DNA from: Methylorubrum populi
GTDB taxonomy: Bacteria; Pseudomonadota; Alphaproteobacteria; Rhizobiales; Beijerinckiaceae
Direction: 5' to 3'
Assembly: GCA_020741775.1 (NCBI GenBank)
Contig: DYYG01000001.1
Span: forward strand, 30,794-94,793
DNA: 64,000 bases
Part shown: positions 36,731 to 46,753 of the stretch, one piece after another
How positions within the stretch are numbered: the stretch's first letter is position 1
Layout: each line of letters starts with the position of its first letter
The notes under the pieces: generated by a model
What the model saw: only the letters and a program-made list of their open reading frames with translations
Told to the model about the DNA's origin: nothing
Database searches by the model: none
Position numbers and translations under genes: made by a program

Positions 36731-37747
36731 TTACGCCACCCCGGTGCGCAGCAGGTCGTGGTAATGCACGAGGCCGACCGGGCGGTCCTGGTCCACCACC
36801 ACTAGGGCGGTGATCTTCATCGCCTCCTGGATCTGCAGCGCCTTGGCGAGCAGGGTTTCGGGGGCGATGGTGCGGGGGTTGCGGGTCATCACCGCCTCGA
36901 CCGGCAGGCCCTCCAGGCCTTCGCGCGAGAAGATGGCGCGGCGCACGTCGCCGTCGGTGAGGATGCCGGCGAGCCGGCCCTCTTGATCGACCACGAGGAC
37001 GGAGCCGAAGCCCTTGGCGTCGATCTCGGCCACCGCCGCCCGCATCGGCGTGCCGAGCGCCACCAGCGGCAGCCGCTCGCCGCCATGCATGACCTCGCGC
37101 ACCTGCCGCAGGGACGCGCCGAGCCGGCCGCCGGGATGGAACACGGAGAAATCGCGGGCGGAGAAGCCGCGGGCCTCCAGCAGGGCCACGGCCAGCGCGT
37201 CGCCGAGCGCCAGCTGCATCGCCGTCGAGGTGGTGGGCGCGAGCCCGTTCGGGCAGGCCTCCTTCGCCTTCGGCAGGGCGAGGCAGGTATCGGCCTCGCG
37301 GCCGAGGGTCGAGGCGGCATTCGAGGTGATCGCCACGAGGCCGACGCGGTAGCGCCGGGTATAGCCGATGATGTCGGCCAGTTCCGTGGTCTCGCCCGAC
37401 CAAGACAGGGCCACCACCACGTCGTCCGGCTGGATCATGCCGAGATCGCCGTGGCTCGCCTCCGCCGGGTGGACGTAGAGCGCCGGGGTGCCGGTGGAGG
37501 CCATGGTCGCCGCGATCTTGCGCGCCACGTGGCCGGATTTGCCCATGCCGGTGCAGATCACCCGCCCCCGCGCCGCGCCGATCCGCGCCACCGCCTGCGC
37601 GAAGGGCTCGCCCAACCCGTTGCCGATCGCCGCCATCAGGCAGGCCAGCCCCTCGCGCTCGGTCTCGATGGTGCGCAGGGCCGAGGCGATGGCGGGCGCC
37701 CGCGCCTGCCCCTCGTCCCGATCCTCGATCCGCTGTGCCAGGGCCAT
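36731..37747 (-). CDS. kdsD: KpsF/GutQ family arabinose-5-phosphate isomerase
   Basis: Converts ribulose-5-phosphate to arabinose-5-phosphate, the precursor of KDO in lipopolysaccharide. 338 aa from ATG 37747: the SIS domain shows CTGMGKSGHVARKIAATMAS, ALSWSGETTELADI and SDNA-like TSNAASTLG segments, and two CBS domains follow (about 215-270 and 280-335; GILTDGDVRRAIF, then ALVVVDQDRPVGLVHYHDLL). The longer open frame upstream is Arg/Pro-rich and not used. It is divergent from the outer-membrane protein gene; a strong inverted repeat lies 75-110 bp upstream. Confidence 0.92.
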   Translation of the reverse strand: MALAQRIEDRDEGQARAPAIASALRTIETEREGLACLMAAIGNGLGEPFAQAVARIGAARGRVICTGMGKSGHVARKIAATMASTGTPALYVHPAEASHGDLGMIQPDDVVVALSWSGETTELADIIGYTRRYRVGLVAITSNAASTLGREADTCLALPKAKEACPNGLAPTTSTAMQLALGDALAVALLEARGFSARDFSVFHPGGRLGASLRQVREVMHGGERLPLVALGTPMRAAVAEIDAKGFGSVLVVDQEGRLAGILTDGDVRRAIFSREGLEGLPVEAVMTRNPRTIAPETLLAKALQIQEAMKITALVVVDQDRPVGLVHYHDLLRTGVA

Positions 37748-37820
37748 GAAGCGCGTTCCGGTCCGCTCGTGAGTGAGAATGTCGCGTTCTCTTCGCCGCC
37801 GAATGTGGTCGCAAGGCGGC

Positions 37821-37859
37821 TGAGCCTGTCTCCGGTCAATCAAACCGGAGACAGGATCA
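37821..37859. promoter_or_regulatory. long inverted repeat between divergent kdsD and outer-membrane gene
   Basis: TGAGCCTGTCTCCGGT (37821-37836) and ACCGGAGACAGGATCA (37844-37859) pair with one mismatch around CAATCAA. The inner 12 bp are perfect. A terminator is not expected between two gene starts, so an operator or a leader hairpin of the kdsD mRNA is more likely. Confidence 0.5.
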
Positions 37860-37946
37860 GGAGGCGCGCGCGGCGTCTGAGCGAAGCCCGAATCCGCCAT
37901 CCCGAAGGGATCGATCGGATTCGGTCTGACCGGGGCGGGAAAGGCG

Positions 37947-39815
37947 GTGCGGACGCCCCGCAACCGGCCGTTAACCACGCTCGATGTAGCCCGGTTAACC
38001 ATGGCGGCATGTCCCGACGGTGGTCCGCCGGCCGCATCGAGGGAAAGAACGCTGTCGGTGTCACGCGAGCGGCCGAACGGGGGGAAGCGCGGAACGCGCC
38101 GCGCGGCGGGGGCGCTGACCCTGGCGCTGGCCTCCGCGCTGATCCCGGCCCTGTCCGGCGCCCCGGCCCTGGCGCAGCAGCAGGAGGGCGAGACGCCGCC
38201 CTCGGATGCCGCCCCCGACGCTCTGGCCGCGCCGCGCCCGCTCCGCCCCAGCTTTGAGGCGCCGACGGGGCTTCGCGGCTCCGGCGCCTTCTCCGCCCCC
38301 GCGCCCCTCGGGACCAGCCCGACGCCCGGCACCACCCCGCCCGCCCCGGCCTCCGGGGGTGAGGACGACGACGTCTCGCGCCTGCCTCGTTTCCGCAACC
38401 CGACGAGCCTGCCGGGCTCCGCCTCCGCGCGGGGCACCCCGGCCCGTCCCTCGGTCCTGCGCCTGCGGGCCGCCCCGCCCCGCCGCCTCGGCTCGGCGAC
38501 CCGGCAGATCACGCAGAGGCGCACTCAGGAGACGGTCACGGATCTGCGCCTGACGCCGGTGATCCAGAGCCCGGTTTCCGGCGTGCCCCTGCCGACGCCG
38601 CTCCTCGGCTTCGGCCTGCCGAACGCCACCGGGTTCCTGCTCGGCACCGGCCTGCGCCGGCCGATCCCCGCCGACACCGCCTACGCGCCGCTGGGGATCC
38701 AGCTCGGCACCTTCACGGTGCTGCCGGCCTTCACCCAGAGCATCGGCTTCGATTCGAACCCGGATCAGATCTCCTCCTCCCGCGGGCGCTCCTCCCTCGC
38801 GCTCGCCAGCGAAGTCGAACTGGCCCTGCGCAGCGAATGGTCGGCGAGCGAGTTCACCGCCGAGATGCGCGGCAGCTATCTCGACTATCCGCAGAACCAG
38901 GAGGCCAGCCGGCCGAACGCGGTGGGCACCTCGCGGCTGCGCATCGATGTCGACCGCGACACCCGCCTGGAGCTGGAGACGCGCTTCCTGCTCGACAGCC
39001 AGCGCCTCGGCAGCCCCGATCTCGGCGCGGCGGCCACGACCCGGCCGATCTTCGCCACCTACGGTGCCACCGCCGGGGTGCAGGAAACCTTCAACCGCTT
39101 GCAGCTCTCCCTGCGCGGCTCGATCGACCGTTCGATCTTCGAGGATGCGCAGCTCAGCGACGGCACGCTGATCCGCCAGAGCGATCGCAACGCCAACCAG
39201 TACGGCCTGCGCCTGCGCGCCGGTTACGAGATCTCGCCCGCGATCACGCCCTTCGTCGAGACCTTCCTCGATACCCGGATCTACGATTCACCCGTGGATC
39301 AGTTCGGCCTGCGCCGCGATTCCGACGGCCTCGCCTTCACCGCAGGCGCGCGGGTGCAGCTCAACAGTGCCCTCACGGCCGAGGTGTCGGGCGGGCTCCA
39401 GCACCGCTCCTATGTCGACCGCTCGCTGCAGGACATCAACGCGCCGCTCGTCAACGCCGCCCTGGTCTGGTCGGTCTCGCCGCTCACCACGGTCCGCTTC
39501 AACCAGCAGACCGGGGTGATCGAAACCTCGGTCCCCGGCTCCAGCGGCGCCTTCACCGATGCCGCGACCCTCGAGGTGCAGCACGACCTGTTCCGCAACC
39601 TCTCGATCACCCTGGGCGGCGCCTACCTGTCCAACACCTATGACGGCGTGAACATCCGCGAGCGGGGCTATTCCGCCACCGCCCGGTTCGATTACCGCTT
39701 CAATCGCTGGCTGGCGCTGCGCGGCAGCTACATCTACTCGACGCTGACCAGCACCGTTCCGCTCTCGAGCTACGAGGCGCATACGGTGCTGCTCGGCGTG
39801 CGGGTCAACCCGTAG
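37947..39815 (+). CDS. outer-membrane beta-barrel protein
   Basis: Secreted protein with a Pro/Ala-rich periplasmic N-terminal region and a C-terminal barrel. A signal peptide (GALTLALASALIPALSGAPALAQ) lies well inside the open frame, so the true start may be ATG 38001 or GTG 38058 rather than 37947. Residues about 240-620 show alternating strands with terminal aromatic residues (ALRGSYIYSTLTS), ending VLLGVRVNP, as in the barrel porin-2 (BBP2) type. The 622-aa frame is otherwise uninterrupted. Function unknown; its proximity to kdsD is consistent with the cell envelope. Confidence 0.75.
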   Translation: MRTPRNRPLTTLDVARLTMAACPDGGPPAASRERTLSVSRERPNGGKRGTRRAAGALTLALASALIPALSGAPALAQQQEGETPPSDAAPDALAAPRPLRPSFEAPTGLRGSGAFSAPAPLGTSPTPGTTPPAPASGGEDDDVSRLPRFRNPTSLPGSASARGTPARPSVLRLRAAPPRRLGSATRQITQRRTQETVTDLRLTPVIQSPVSGVPLPTPLLGFGLPNATGFLLGTGLRRPIPADTAYAPLGIQLGTFTVLPAFTQSIGFDSNPDQISSSRGRSSLALASEVELALRSEWSASEFTAEMRGSYLDYPQNQEASRPNAVGTSRLRIDVDRDTRLELETRFLLDSQRLGSPDLGAAATTRPIFATYGATAGVQETFNRLQLSLRGSIDRSIFEDAQLSDGTLIRQSDRNANQYGLRLRAGYEISPAITPFVETFLDTRIYDSPVDQFGLRRDSDGLAFTAGARVQLNSALTAEVSGGLQHRSYVDRSLQDINAPLVNAALVWSVSPLTTVRFNQQTGVIETSVPGSSGAFTDAATLEVQHDLFRNLSITLGGAYLSNTYDGVNIRERGYSATARFDYRFNRWLALRGSYIYSTLTSTVPLSSYEAHTVLLGVRVNP

Positions 39816-39824
39816 GCGACGATC

Positions 39825-40388
39825 TCACCGGGCGAGCGAGAGCTGCGCGCCGGATTTCGAGAGGGCGCCGTCGAGGCTGCCGCCGGCCTGGCGCAGGCGC
39901 GCGGCGACGGTGCCGCCCGGCTGGTAGAGATAGACCTCGCCGTCGCGGAAATCCCAGGCCGAGACCTTGGCGAGGTCCTTGTTGGCGCAGCCCGCCGTCG
40001 AGGCCTTGTAGAGGTCGAGGGAGGGCGTGCTCGACAGCGACACCTTGCAGCTGCCCGCCGCATCGGTGGCGTTCCACGAACCCACCACCGAGGAACGGCC
40101 GGTCGCCACCACCGGCGGCGGAGCGGGCGGGGGCGGCGGCTCGATCGCCGGGGATGGCGCGGCGGCCACGCTCGGGGGCGGCGGCTCGCCGGGGGCGGCA
40201 GCGGCACCGGGCGGAGGCGCAAGCGGCTCGCTCGTCACCGTGCCGGCGGGAAGGGCGGGCGTGGCCGGTTCGAGCGCCGCCTGCGGCCTGGGCCGCTCGC
40301 GCGGACCCTCGAAGCGGTTCGAGGCGCAGGCGCCGACACTCGCGGCGAGCGCGAGACAGGCGGCTTTCGACAGGAACCCACGCGTCAT
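39825..40388 (-). CDS. lipoprotein, protease inhibitor Inh/Omp19-like
   Basis: 187-aa lipoprotein. ATG 40388 opens a signal peptide with lipobox (AASVGAC, Cys about 21). A Pro/Ala-rich linker with runs such as EPPPPPAPPP leads to a C-terminal beta-barrel domain of the AprI/Inh and Omp19 type: VVGSWNATDAAGSCKVSLS and the Cys pair typical of the domain (GSCKV, AGCAN), ending GALSKSGAQLSLAR. Such proteins inhibit serralysin or host proteases, or act as outer-membrane lipoproteins. It converges on the barrel protein gene, with 9 bp between stops. Confidence 0.8.
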   Translation of the reverse strand: MTRGFLSKAACLALAASVGACASNRFEGPRERPRPQAALEPATPALPAGTVTSEPLAPPPGAAAAPGEPPPPSVAAAPSPAIEPPPPPAPPPVVATGRSSVVGSWNATDAAGSCKVSLSSTPSLDLYKASTAGCANKDLAKVSAWDFRDGEVYLYQPGGTVAARLRQAGGSLDGALSKSGAQLSLAR

Positions 40389-40566
40389 CAACGACACTCC
40401 CCCAGAAACACGCGCAACAGTCGCGCTTGCCCTCACGGCCAAATGCGCTGGCGGCAAGGCAGTGACATGGGAGGGGACGGGAAAAGCGGTGTGCGCGCGG
40501 GTTTTTACCCCGGTGTGGCAGGCCTGCCTCAGTCGATGCGCCGGCCCAGGCCAGGGCCTCGAAACG

Positions 40567-40597
40567 CAAAAAGCCGCGCCCGTTTCGGGGCGCGGCT
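40567..40597 (-). terminator. rho-independent terminator of the sdh operon
   Basis: On the minus strand: AGCCGCGCCC (40597-40588), a six-base loop, GGGCGCGGCT (40581-40572), then TTTTTGCG. It lies 27 bp after the sdhB stop. A textbook stem-loop with T run. Confidence 0.9.
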
Positions 40598-40623
40598 CGC
40601 GGCAGCGGTCCTGCGAAGGAGGG

Positions 40624-41448
40624 TCAGACTTCGCGCTCGACCATCATCTTCTTGATCTCGGCGATGGCCTTCGCCGGGTTCAGGTTCTTCGGGCAGGTGT
40701 TGGCGCAGTTCATGATCGTGTGGCAGCGGTAGAGCCTGAACGGATCGTGCAGCCCGTCGAGGCGCTCGCCGGTGTTCTCGTCGCGGCTGTCGATCAGCCA
40801 GCGATAGGCCTGGAGCAGGGCCGCCGGCCCGAGGAACTTGTCACCGTTCCACCAGTAGCTCGGGCAGCTCGTGGTGCAGCAGGCGCACAGGATGCACTCG
40901 TAGAGGCCGTCGAGCCGGGCGCGGTCCTCCGGCGTCTGCTTCCATTCCTTCTCCGGGGCCGGCGTCTCGGTCTGCAGCCAGGGCTCGATGGCCGCGTGCT
41001 GGGCGTAGAAATTGGTCAGGTCCGGCACGAGATCCTTGAGCACCGGCATATGCGCCAGCGGATAGATCCGCACCGCGCCGTCCTTGTCCTTGCGAGACAG
41101 GAACGGCAGGGCGTTGTCGGGCGACTTGCACTCGTCGATGCCCATGGTGCAGGCCAGCCCGTTCTGGCCCTCGATGTTCATGGCGCAGGAACCGCAGATG
41201 CCCTCGCGGCAGGAGCGGCGGAAGACGAGCGAGGGATCGACCTTGTTCTTGATCCAGAGCAGGGCGTCGAGGACCATCGGACCGCAATCGTCGCGATCGA
41301 CGTGATAGGTATCGATGCGCGGATTCTTGCCGTCATCGGGGTTCCAGCGGTAGATCCGGAACTTTTGCAGGTTCTTCGCACCGTTCGGCGCGGGCCAGGT
41401 CTTGCCTTCGGTGACCTGGGAGTTCTTGGGAAGATTGAACTGGGCCAT
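40624..41448 (-). CDS. sdhB: succinate dehydrogenase iron-sulfur subunit
   Basis: Iron-sulfur subunit of complex II, passing electrons from the flavin of SdhA to ubiquinone. 274 aa with the 2Fe-2S ligands in [13 protein letters not shown] (about 79-91) and the 4Fe-4S/3Fe-4S ligands in [12 protein letters not shown] and [11 protein letters not shown]. Starts [11 protein letters not shown]. It is last in sdhCDAB, 92 bp after sdhA, and followed by a terminator. Confidence 0.97.
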   Translation of the reverse strand: MAQFNLPKNSQVTEGKTWPAPNGAKNLQKFRIYRWNPDDGKNPRIDTYHVDRDDCGPMVLDALLWIKNKVDPSLVFRRSCREGICGSCAMNIEGQNGLACTMGIDECKSPDNALPFLSRKDKDGAVRIYPLAHMPVLKDLVPDLTNFYAQHAAIEPWLQTETPAPEKEWKQTPEDRARLDGLYECILCACCTTSCPSYWWNGDKFLGPAALLQAYRWLIDSRDENTGERLDGLHDPFRLYRCHTIMNCANTCPKNLNPAKAIAEIKKMMVEREV

Positions 41449-41540
41449 GGGCAGGCAGCTTCCGCAGGTGATCGTGGGTGGTCTCGGGCGATCAAGCTGA
41501 CGTCAGCGATCGCTCCGGGATCAGGGTCTCTTGGCTTCGC

Positions 41541-43358
41541 TCAGTACACCCGCGCCTTCGGCTCGATGTACTGGATCTCGTTCGACATGGTGTAGGTGTG
41601 CACCGGCCGGTAATCGATCTCGACACCGTGCTTGGACTGGTCGAGCCAGGCCAGCGTGTGCTTCATCCACTCCTTGTCGTCGCGGTCCGGGAAGTCCTCG
41701 CGGGCATGGGCCCCGCGGCTTTCCTTCCGATTGACCGCCGATTCCATGGTCACGACCGCCTGACCGATCAGGTTATCGAATTCCAGGGTCTCGAGGAGAT
41801 CGGTGTTCCAGACCAGCGAACGGTCGCTGACCTTGATATCTGCGACGCCGCGCCAGACGTCGTGGATCAGGCCCTTGCCCTCCTCCAGCACTTCGCCGGT
41901 TCGGAAGACCGCGCAATTGTTCTGCATGGTCCGCTGCATCCGGTCGCGCAGCTGCGCGGTCGGGGTGCCGCCATCGGCGTAGCGGAAGCGGTCGAGACGC
42001 GAGAGCGCCTTCTCGGCCGAGTCCTTCGGCAGTTCCGGCTGGCGGGCATTCGGCTCGACGATCTCGGCGCAGCGCAGGCCGGCGGCGCGGCCGAACACCA
42101 CGAGGTCGATCAGCGAGTTCGAGCCGAGGCGGTTGGCGCCGTGGACCGAGACGCAGGCCGCCTCGCCCAAGGCCATCAGGCCGGGCACCACCGTATCGGG
42201 ATCGCCGTTCTTCAGGGTCAGCACCTCGCCGTGATAGTTCGTCGGGATGCCGCCCATGTTGTAATGGACGGTCGGCAAGACCGGGATCGGCTCCTTGGTC
42301 ACGTCCACGCCCGCGAAGATTTTCGCGGATTCGGAGATGCCCGGCAGGCGCTCGTGCAGGATCTTCGGGTCCAAGTGATCGAGATGCAGGAAGATGTGGT
42401 CCTTGTTCTTGCCCACGCCCCGGCCATCGCGGATCTCCATGGTCATGGAGCGGGAGACCACGTCGCGGGAGGCGAGATCCTTGGCCGAGGGGGCGTAGCG
42501 CTCCATGAAGCGCTCGCCCTCGGAATTGGTCAGGTAGCCGCCCTCGCCCCGCGCGCCTTCGGTGATGAGGCAGCCGGCGCCGTAGATGCCGGTCGGGTGG
42601 AACTGCACGAACTCCATGTCCTGCAGCGGCAGGCCGGCGCGTAGCACCATGGCGTTGCCGTCACCGGTGCAGGTATGGGCAGAGGTCGCCGAGAAATAGG
42701 CGCGGCCATAGCCGCCGGTGGCGAGGATGGTCTGCTGGGCGCGGAAGCGATGGATCTCGCCGGTCGCCTGATCGATGGCGATGACGCCGCGGCAGCGGCC
42801 CTCCTCGTCCATGATCAGGTCGAGGGCGAAATACTCGATGAAGAACTGCGTCTTGTTCTTCACCGCCTGTCCGTAGAGCGTGTGCAGCATGGCGTGGCCG
42901 GTACGGTCGGCCGCCGCGCAGGTGCGCTGGGCGGTGCCCTTGCCGTAATCGGTGGTCATGCCGCCGAAGGGGCGCTGGTAGATCTTCCCCTCTTCCGTCC
43001 GGGAGAAGGGGACGCCCCAATGCTCCAACTCATAGACCGCAGCCGGCGCGTTGCGCACGAGGTACTCGATCGCGTCCTGGTCGCCGAGCCAGTCCGAACC
43101 CTTCACGGTGTCGTACATGTGCCAGCGCCAATCATCCGGCCCCATATTGCCGAGCGAGGCCGAGATGCCGCCTTGCGCCGCCACCGTATGCGAGCGGGTC
43201 GGGAACACCTTGGTGATGCAGGCGGTGCGCAGGCCCGCTTGGCTACAGCCGACCGTGGCGCGCAGGCCCGCGCCGCCGGCGCCGACGATCACCACGTCGA
43301 AGGTGTGGTCGGTGATGGCGTAGGCGGGCGCGCCGCCGTTCGATCCGTTGGATGCCAT
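41541..43358 (-). CDS. sdhA: succinate dehydrogenase flavoprotein subunit
   Basis: Catalytic flavoprotein of complex II. 605 aa: FAD-binding [13 protein letters not shown], covalent-flavin His in [12 protein letters not shown], active-site regions EFVQFHPTG and [16 protein letters not shown]-terminus IEPKARVY. Length and motifs are fully normal. It is preceded by sdhD with a 32-bp gap. Confidence 0.97.
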   Translation of the reverse strand: MASNGSNGGAPAYAITDHTFDVVIVGAGGAGLRATVGCSQAGLRTACITKVFPTRSHTVAAQGGISASLGNMGPDDWRWHMYDTVKGSDWLGDQDAIEYLVRNAPAAVYELEHWGVPFSRTEEGKIYQRPFGGMTTDYGKGTAQRTCAAADRTGHAMLHTLYGQAVKNKTQFFIEYFALDLIMDEEGRCRGVIAIDQATGEIHRFRAQQTILATGGYGRAYFSATSAHTCTGDGNAMVLRAGLPLQDMEFVQFHPTGIYGAGCLITEGARGEGGYLTNSEGERFMERYAPSAKDLASRDVVSRSMTMEIRDGRGVGKNKDHIFLHLDHLDPKILHERLPGISESAKIFAGVDVTKEPIPVLPTVHYNMGGIPTNYHGEVLTLKNGDPDTVVPGLMALGEAACVSVHGANRLGSNSLIDLVVFGRAAGLRCAEIVEPNARQPELPKDSAEKALSRLDRFRYADGGTPTAQLRDRMQRTMQNNCAVFRTGEVLEEGKGLIHDVWRGVADIKVSDRSLVWNTDLLETLEFDNLIGQAVVTMESAVNRKESRGAHAREDFPDRDDKEWMKHTLAWLDQSKHGVEIDYRPVHTYTMSNEIQYIEPKARVY

Positions 43359-43390
43359 TTTCGTGAATCCTCGGTTCTCGGGGGCGGCGG

Positions 43391-43810
43391 TCAGGCGAGC
43401 CCGCCCAGGCTCACGCGGATGATCGCGTAGAGGCAGGCGGCGGCCACCGCGACCGCGTAGAAGGTGTTGGCGATCAACGCCGCGAACTTGAGGCCGTGGC
43501 TGTGCACGTAATCCTCGATGACCGTCTGCATTCCCAGACGCATGTGGATCGTCACCGACACCACCGCGAGGATCAGGATGATCGCCACCAGCGGGTGCGA
43601 CACGAGGGCGACCGCCTGCGGGTAAGTGCGCCCGGCCATCAGTGCGATGATCACCACGAAGGCGAGCATCAAGAGCGCGTTCGAAGCGCCGGTCAGGCGC
43701 TGCAGCCAGAAATGGCCGGCGCCGTGCCCTGAGGCGCCGAGCCCCTTCACCCGGGCGCGGGGCGTGCGCATCGAGAGCGCGGTGTTCTGACGGTTATCGA
43801 CCTGGGACAT
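43391..43810 (-). CDS. sdhD: succinate dehydrogenase membrane anchor subunit
   Basis: 139 aa with three membrane helices (about 46-66, 72-92, 112-134). It carries the family stretches [16 protein letters not shown] and [19 protein letters not shown], with the His of the haem/quinone region. It starts at ATG 43810, 11 bp after the sdhC stop. Confidence 0.93.
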   Translation of the reverse strand: MSQVDNRQNTALSMRTPRARVKGLGASGHGAGHFWLQRLTGASNALLMLAFVVIIALMAGRTYPQAVALVSHPLVAIILILAVVSVTIHMRLGMQTVIEDYVHSHGLKFAALIANTFYAVAVAAACLYAIIRVSLGGLA

Positions 43811-43821
43811 GGGGGCGTCTC

Positions 43822-44226
43822 TCAGCGCACGAGCAGCAGGGCGAGCGCCCAGATCACGACGGTCAGGACCACCGAGCCGATCAGCGTGGCCCGGGCGAGG
43901 CCAAGGCGCCGGTCCCGGTCGAAGCCGTAGCCGGCATCCCAGATGAAGTGGCGGAGGCCGCCCAGCATGTGGTGCATCAGCACCCAGGTATAGGCGAACA
44001 GGATCAGGCGCCCGATCCAGGAGCCGAAGAACCACGCCACCGCGTCATAGGCGCGGGGGCCGGAGGCGAGGGCCACCAGCCACACCGCGACGAGGAAGGT
44101 GCCGCCATAGAGGGCCGTGCCGGTGATGCGGTGGAACACCGACATCGCCATGGTCCAGGTCCAGCGGTAGATCTGGAGATGGGGCGAGAGCGGCTGGGCG
44201 ACCGTAGGTCTGACGGTAGGGGCCAT
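43822..44226 (-). CDS. sdhC: succinate dehydrogenase cytochrome b556 subunit
   Basis: 134 aa with three membrane helices. The signatures are PLSPHLQIYRWTWTMAMSVFHRITG (in two parts) and the haem-ligand region HHMLGGLRHFIWDAGYGF. First gene of sdhCDAB; an SLC13-type transporter gene lies 127 bp upstream on the same strand. Confidence 0.95.
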   Translation of the reverse strand: MAPTVRPTVAQPLSPHLQIYRWTWTMAMSVFHRITGTALYGGTFLVAVWLVALASGPRAYDAVAWFFGSWIGRLILFAYTWVLMHHMLGGLRHFIWDAGYGFDRDRRLGLARATLIGSVVLTVVIWALALLLVR

Positions 44227-44353
44227 CGCGGTTCACGATCCTCGCGTCAAAAGTTGGATGAATTCCAGGGAAGGGTTAGGGCGGCGGCCTCCGACCGGCA
44301 ATGCCCGTGCTGCGGTGCAGCATTGGTCGGACTGACGATCGCGCGCATCTGTC

Positions 44354-45679
44354 TCACCCGAGTCTCCCTGTCAGCCGGAACCAGAGATAGGCCAGCGGAG
44401 TGGCTACGAAGAGCGAGACGATGCCCGTCGCCAGGGTCAGCTTGGTCGCATCCCGCAGTGAGAGGCCGCCGAGATCCATCGCCATCACGATCGGCGGAGC
44501 TTGGTAGGGCAGGAACAGTGTGGAGTAGCCGACCACCTGCACCATCAGCACGCTCATCAGGTCGAACCCGCTGGCGCGGGAAAATTCCTCGGCCAGTGCC
44601 GTGTAGAGCGCCGGAGCCCCGTTGGCGGTGGCGACGAACAGGAAGCCGATCGACAGGCCGGTGAGCGTCGCAAAATTCCGGGCGGGCGCGCCCGGTTCGA
44701 GCGGAGCGAGGCCGAGCAGCGCGTGACCGAGATCGGCGCCGAGGCCGGTCTCGTTGACGATCCCGGTCAACCCGAACAGGGCGGCGACGTAGAAGCAGGT
44801 CTTCAGGGGAATCTCACCGAAGCTCTGGGGGGACAGGACGCCGACGCCCGGCAGCAGGCAGATCACGGCGGCTGCGAGCCCGATCCAGGCCGGCGGGATG
44901 CCGTGCCAGCCGTCGCTCAGCCACAGTGCCAGCATCACGGTGAGGATCGCCGCGAGCCGTCTCTCCTCACCGGACAGAGGGGGGAGCGGCGGCAGCTCCG
45001 GCCGTTTCCCGTCGAGCCGGTCGGGGAAGAGCAGCAGCGTGCAGGCGACGAGCAGCGCGCCCTTCACGAAGCCGAGAACGGGAGCATGCAGAAAGAGATA
45101 GGGCAGATAGCCGAGATGGATGCCGAATAGAGTCTCGGCGGTGCCGGCCATGACAAGGTTCGGCACATTGGCGGGCAGGATCGCCGCCGAGAGCATCGGC
45201 GTGGCGATGCCGAAGGCGAGCACCGCCCCCGTCCGCCCCGGGCGCCCGGCCTCAAGACCAAAGGCATCGCACAGGGCGATCACCACCGGCACCATCAGGG
45301 CGATGCGTCCGAGATTGGACGGCATCACGAAGGCGAGCAGGAAGGAGAAGGCCACGAGGCCTGACACGAAACCCGGATAGGAGGCGGGCAGCCGCGCCGC
45401 AAGCCGGCGGGCGAGCCGATCGCCGAGGCCGGTGCGGTTCATGGCGAGCCCCACCACCATGCCGCTGGTCACCAGCCAGAAGGCGGAGGAGGCGAAGCCG
45501 GAGAAGACCGTCTGAGCGGGGGCGAGCTTGAGCAGCATCGCCAAGGCGAAGAACATCAGCGCCGTGACGATCTCGGCCACGAGGCCGGTCGCCCACAGCC
45601 CCATACACAGCACGAGCAGGCCCCCGGCCGCGACGACCGTGCCCTGTCCCCCTACGATGCTGGCCGCTGTGGTCCCCAT
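44354..45679 (-). CDS. SLC13/DASS family anion transporter
   Basis: 441-aa permease with about eleven hydrophobic segments, of the divalent anion:sodium symporter superfamily. Visible stretches are FVMPSNLGRIALMVPVV (about 112-128) and ATANGAPALYTALAEEFS near 360, the two half-site regions of the fold. Sequence alone does not decide between dicarboxylates, sulfate and others. Its position directly upstream of sdhCDAB and its divergent LysR regulator make C4-dicarboxylate uptake an attractive guess. Confidence 0.82.
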   Translation of the reverse strand: MGTTAASIVGGQGTVVAAGGLLVLCMGLWATGLVAEIVTALMFFALAMLLKLAPAQTVFSGFASSAFWLVTSGMVVGLAMNRTGLGDRLARRLAARLPASYPGFVSGLVAFSFLLAFVMPSNLGRIALMVPVVIALCDAFGLEAGRPGRTGAVLAFGIATPMLSAAILPANVPNLVMAGTAETLFGIHLGYLPYLFLHAPVLGFVKGALLVACTLLLFPDRLDGKRPELPPLPPLSGEERRLAAILTVMLALWLSDGWHGIPPAWIGLAAAVICLLPGVGVLSPQSFGEIPLKTCFYVAALFGLTGIVNETGLGADLGHALLGLAPLEPGAPARNFATLTGLSIGFLFVATANGAPALYTALAEEFSRASGFDLMSVLMVQVVGYSTLFLPYQAPPIVMAMDLGGLSLRDATKLTLATGIVSLFVATPLAYLWFRLTGRLG

Positions 45680-45695
45680 GGGCGTGCTTCAAACG

Positions 45696-45719
45696 CGAAT
45701 TGGAACCGTTCGCAATTCG
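45696..45719. promoter_or_regulatory. LysR-type operator candidate
   Basis: Perfect inverted repeat CGAATTG (45696-45702) and CAATTCG (45713-45719) with a 10-bp spacer, 17 bp from the transporter start and between it and the LysR gene. A second pair, CCTTCGC/GCGAAGG (45736-45742 and 45748-45754), lies next to it. Position and symmetry fit autoregulation plus control of the transporter. Confidence 0.6.
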
Positions 45720-45851
45720 GCTTTCGTAGTGGGTGCCTTCGCCCAGCGCGAAGGTTGGCGTTTCGCTCACTCTCTCGTGATGGGCTCTTGGACCAGGGCT
45801 GGCTCCATCCGGCGCGAAAGCGTAGGGCTTGCTCCTCCTCCGGCCAGAGCC

Positions 45852-46745
45852 ATGATGCGCTTCGACCTCGTCGACCTGAACCTGTTCCGCCACATCGTGG
45901 AAGCGGGCTCGATCACCCACGGCGCCGAGCGGGCGAACCTTGCCCTGGCCGCCGCCTCGGCCCGGGTGCGGGCCATGGAGGAGTCCCTCGGTGCCGCGCT
46001 CCTGCTGCGTGGGCGCCAGGGCGTGACCCCGACGCCCGCCGGCCGCGCCCTGCTGGCCCATACCCGCGAGATCCTGGGCCAGGTCGAGCGGCTGCAAGGC
46101 GACCTCTCCGTCTTCGCCGGGGGCGCGGTCGGTCAGATCCGCGTGCTGTCGAACACCAATGCGCTGACCGAATTTCTGCCGGAGGCGCTCTCCGCCTATC
46201 TCGCCCTGCATACGGGCGTCAGCGTCGATATCGAGGAGCGCACCTCCGACGAGATCGTCGGGATGGTGGCCGACGGGGCGGCCGATCTCGGCATCGTCGC
46301 GGGCACCGTGGATACCGGGAGACTCCAGACCTTCCCGTTCCGTCATGACCGCTTCGTCGTGGTGGTCGCGGCGGGTCATAGCCTCGCCGGACGCGGGAGC
46401 GTCGGCTTCGCGGAGGTGCTGGAGCACGATCTCGTCGGGCTCGACCGGCCGAGCGCCCTGACGCGCTTCCTCGCCGACAAGGCCTCCCGTATCGGCCGGC
46501 CGATGCGCCTGCGGGTTCAACTCCGCAGCTTCGACGCGGTCTGCCGCCTGGTCGAATGCGGTGTCGGCCTCGGCATCGTGCCGGAAACCACCGCGCGACG
46601 GGCCAAGCGCACGATGGAGATCGCCCTCGTGCCGCTGGAGGATCTGTGGGCGGCGCGCGATCTTACGCTCTGCCTGCGCGATCTGGAGACGCTGCCGCCC
46701 TTCGCACAGGATTTCGTGGCGCATCTGCGCGCCACCGGCGCCTGA
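45852..46745 (+). CDS. LysR family transcriptional regulator
   Basis: 297 aa. The N-terminal winged helix-turn-helix (LNLFRHIVEAGSITHGAERANLALAAASARVRAME, in two parts, about 9-43) is followed by the effector-binding domain (from about 92; RVLSNTNALTEFLPEALSAYL). Adjacent ATGs at 45852 and 45855 are both possible starts. It is divergent from the SLC13-type transporter gene, its most likely target. Confidence 0.9.
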   Translation: MMRFDLVDLNLFRHIVEAGSITHGAERANLALAAASARVRAMEESLGAALLLRGRQGVTPTPAGRALLAHTREILGQVERLQGDLSVFAGGAVGQIRVLSNTNALTEFLPEALSAYLALHTGVSVDIEERTSDEIVGMVADGAADLGIVAGTVDTGRLQTFPFRHDRFVVVVAAGHSLAGRGSVGFAEVLEHDLVGLDRPSALTRFLADKASRIGRPMRLRVQLRSFDAVCRLVECGVGLGIVPETTARRAKRTMEIALVPLEDLWAARDLTLCLRDLETLPPFAQDFVAHLRATGA

Positions 46746-46753
46746 GCCACGGA

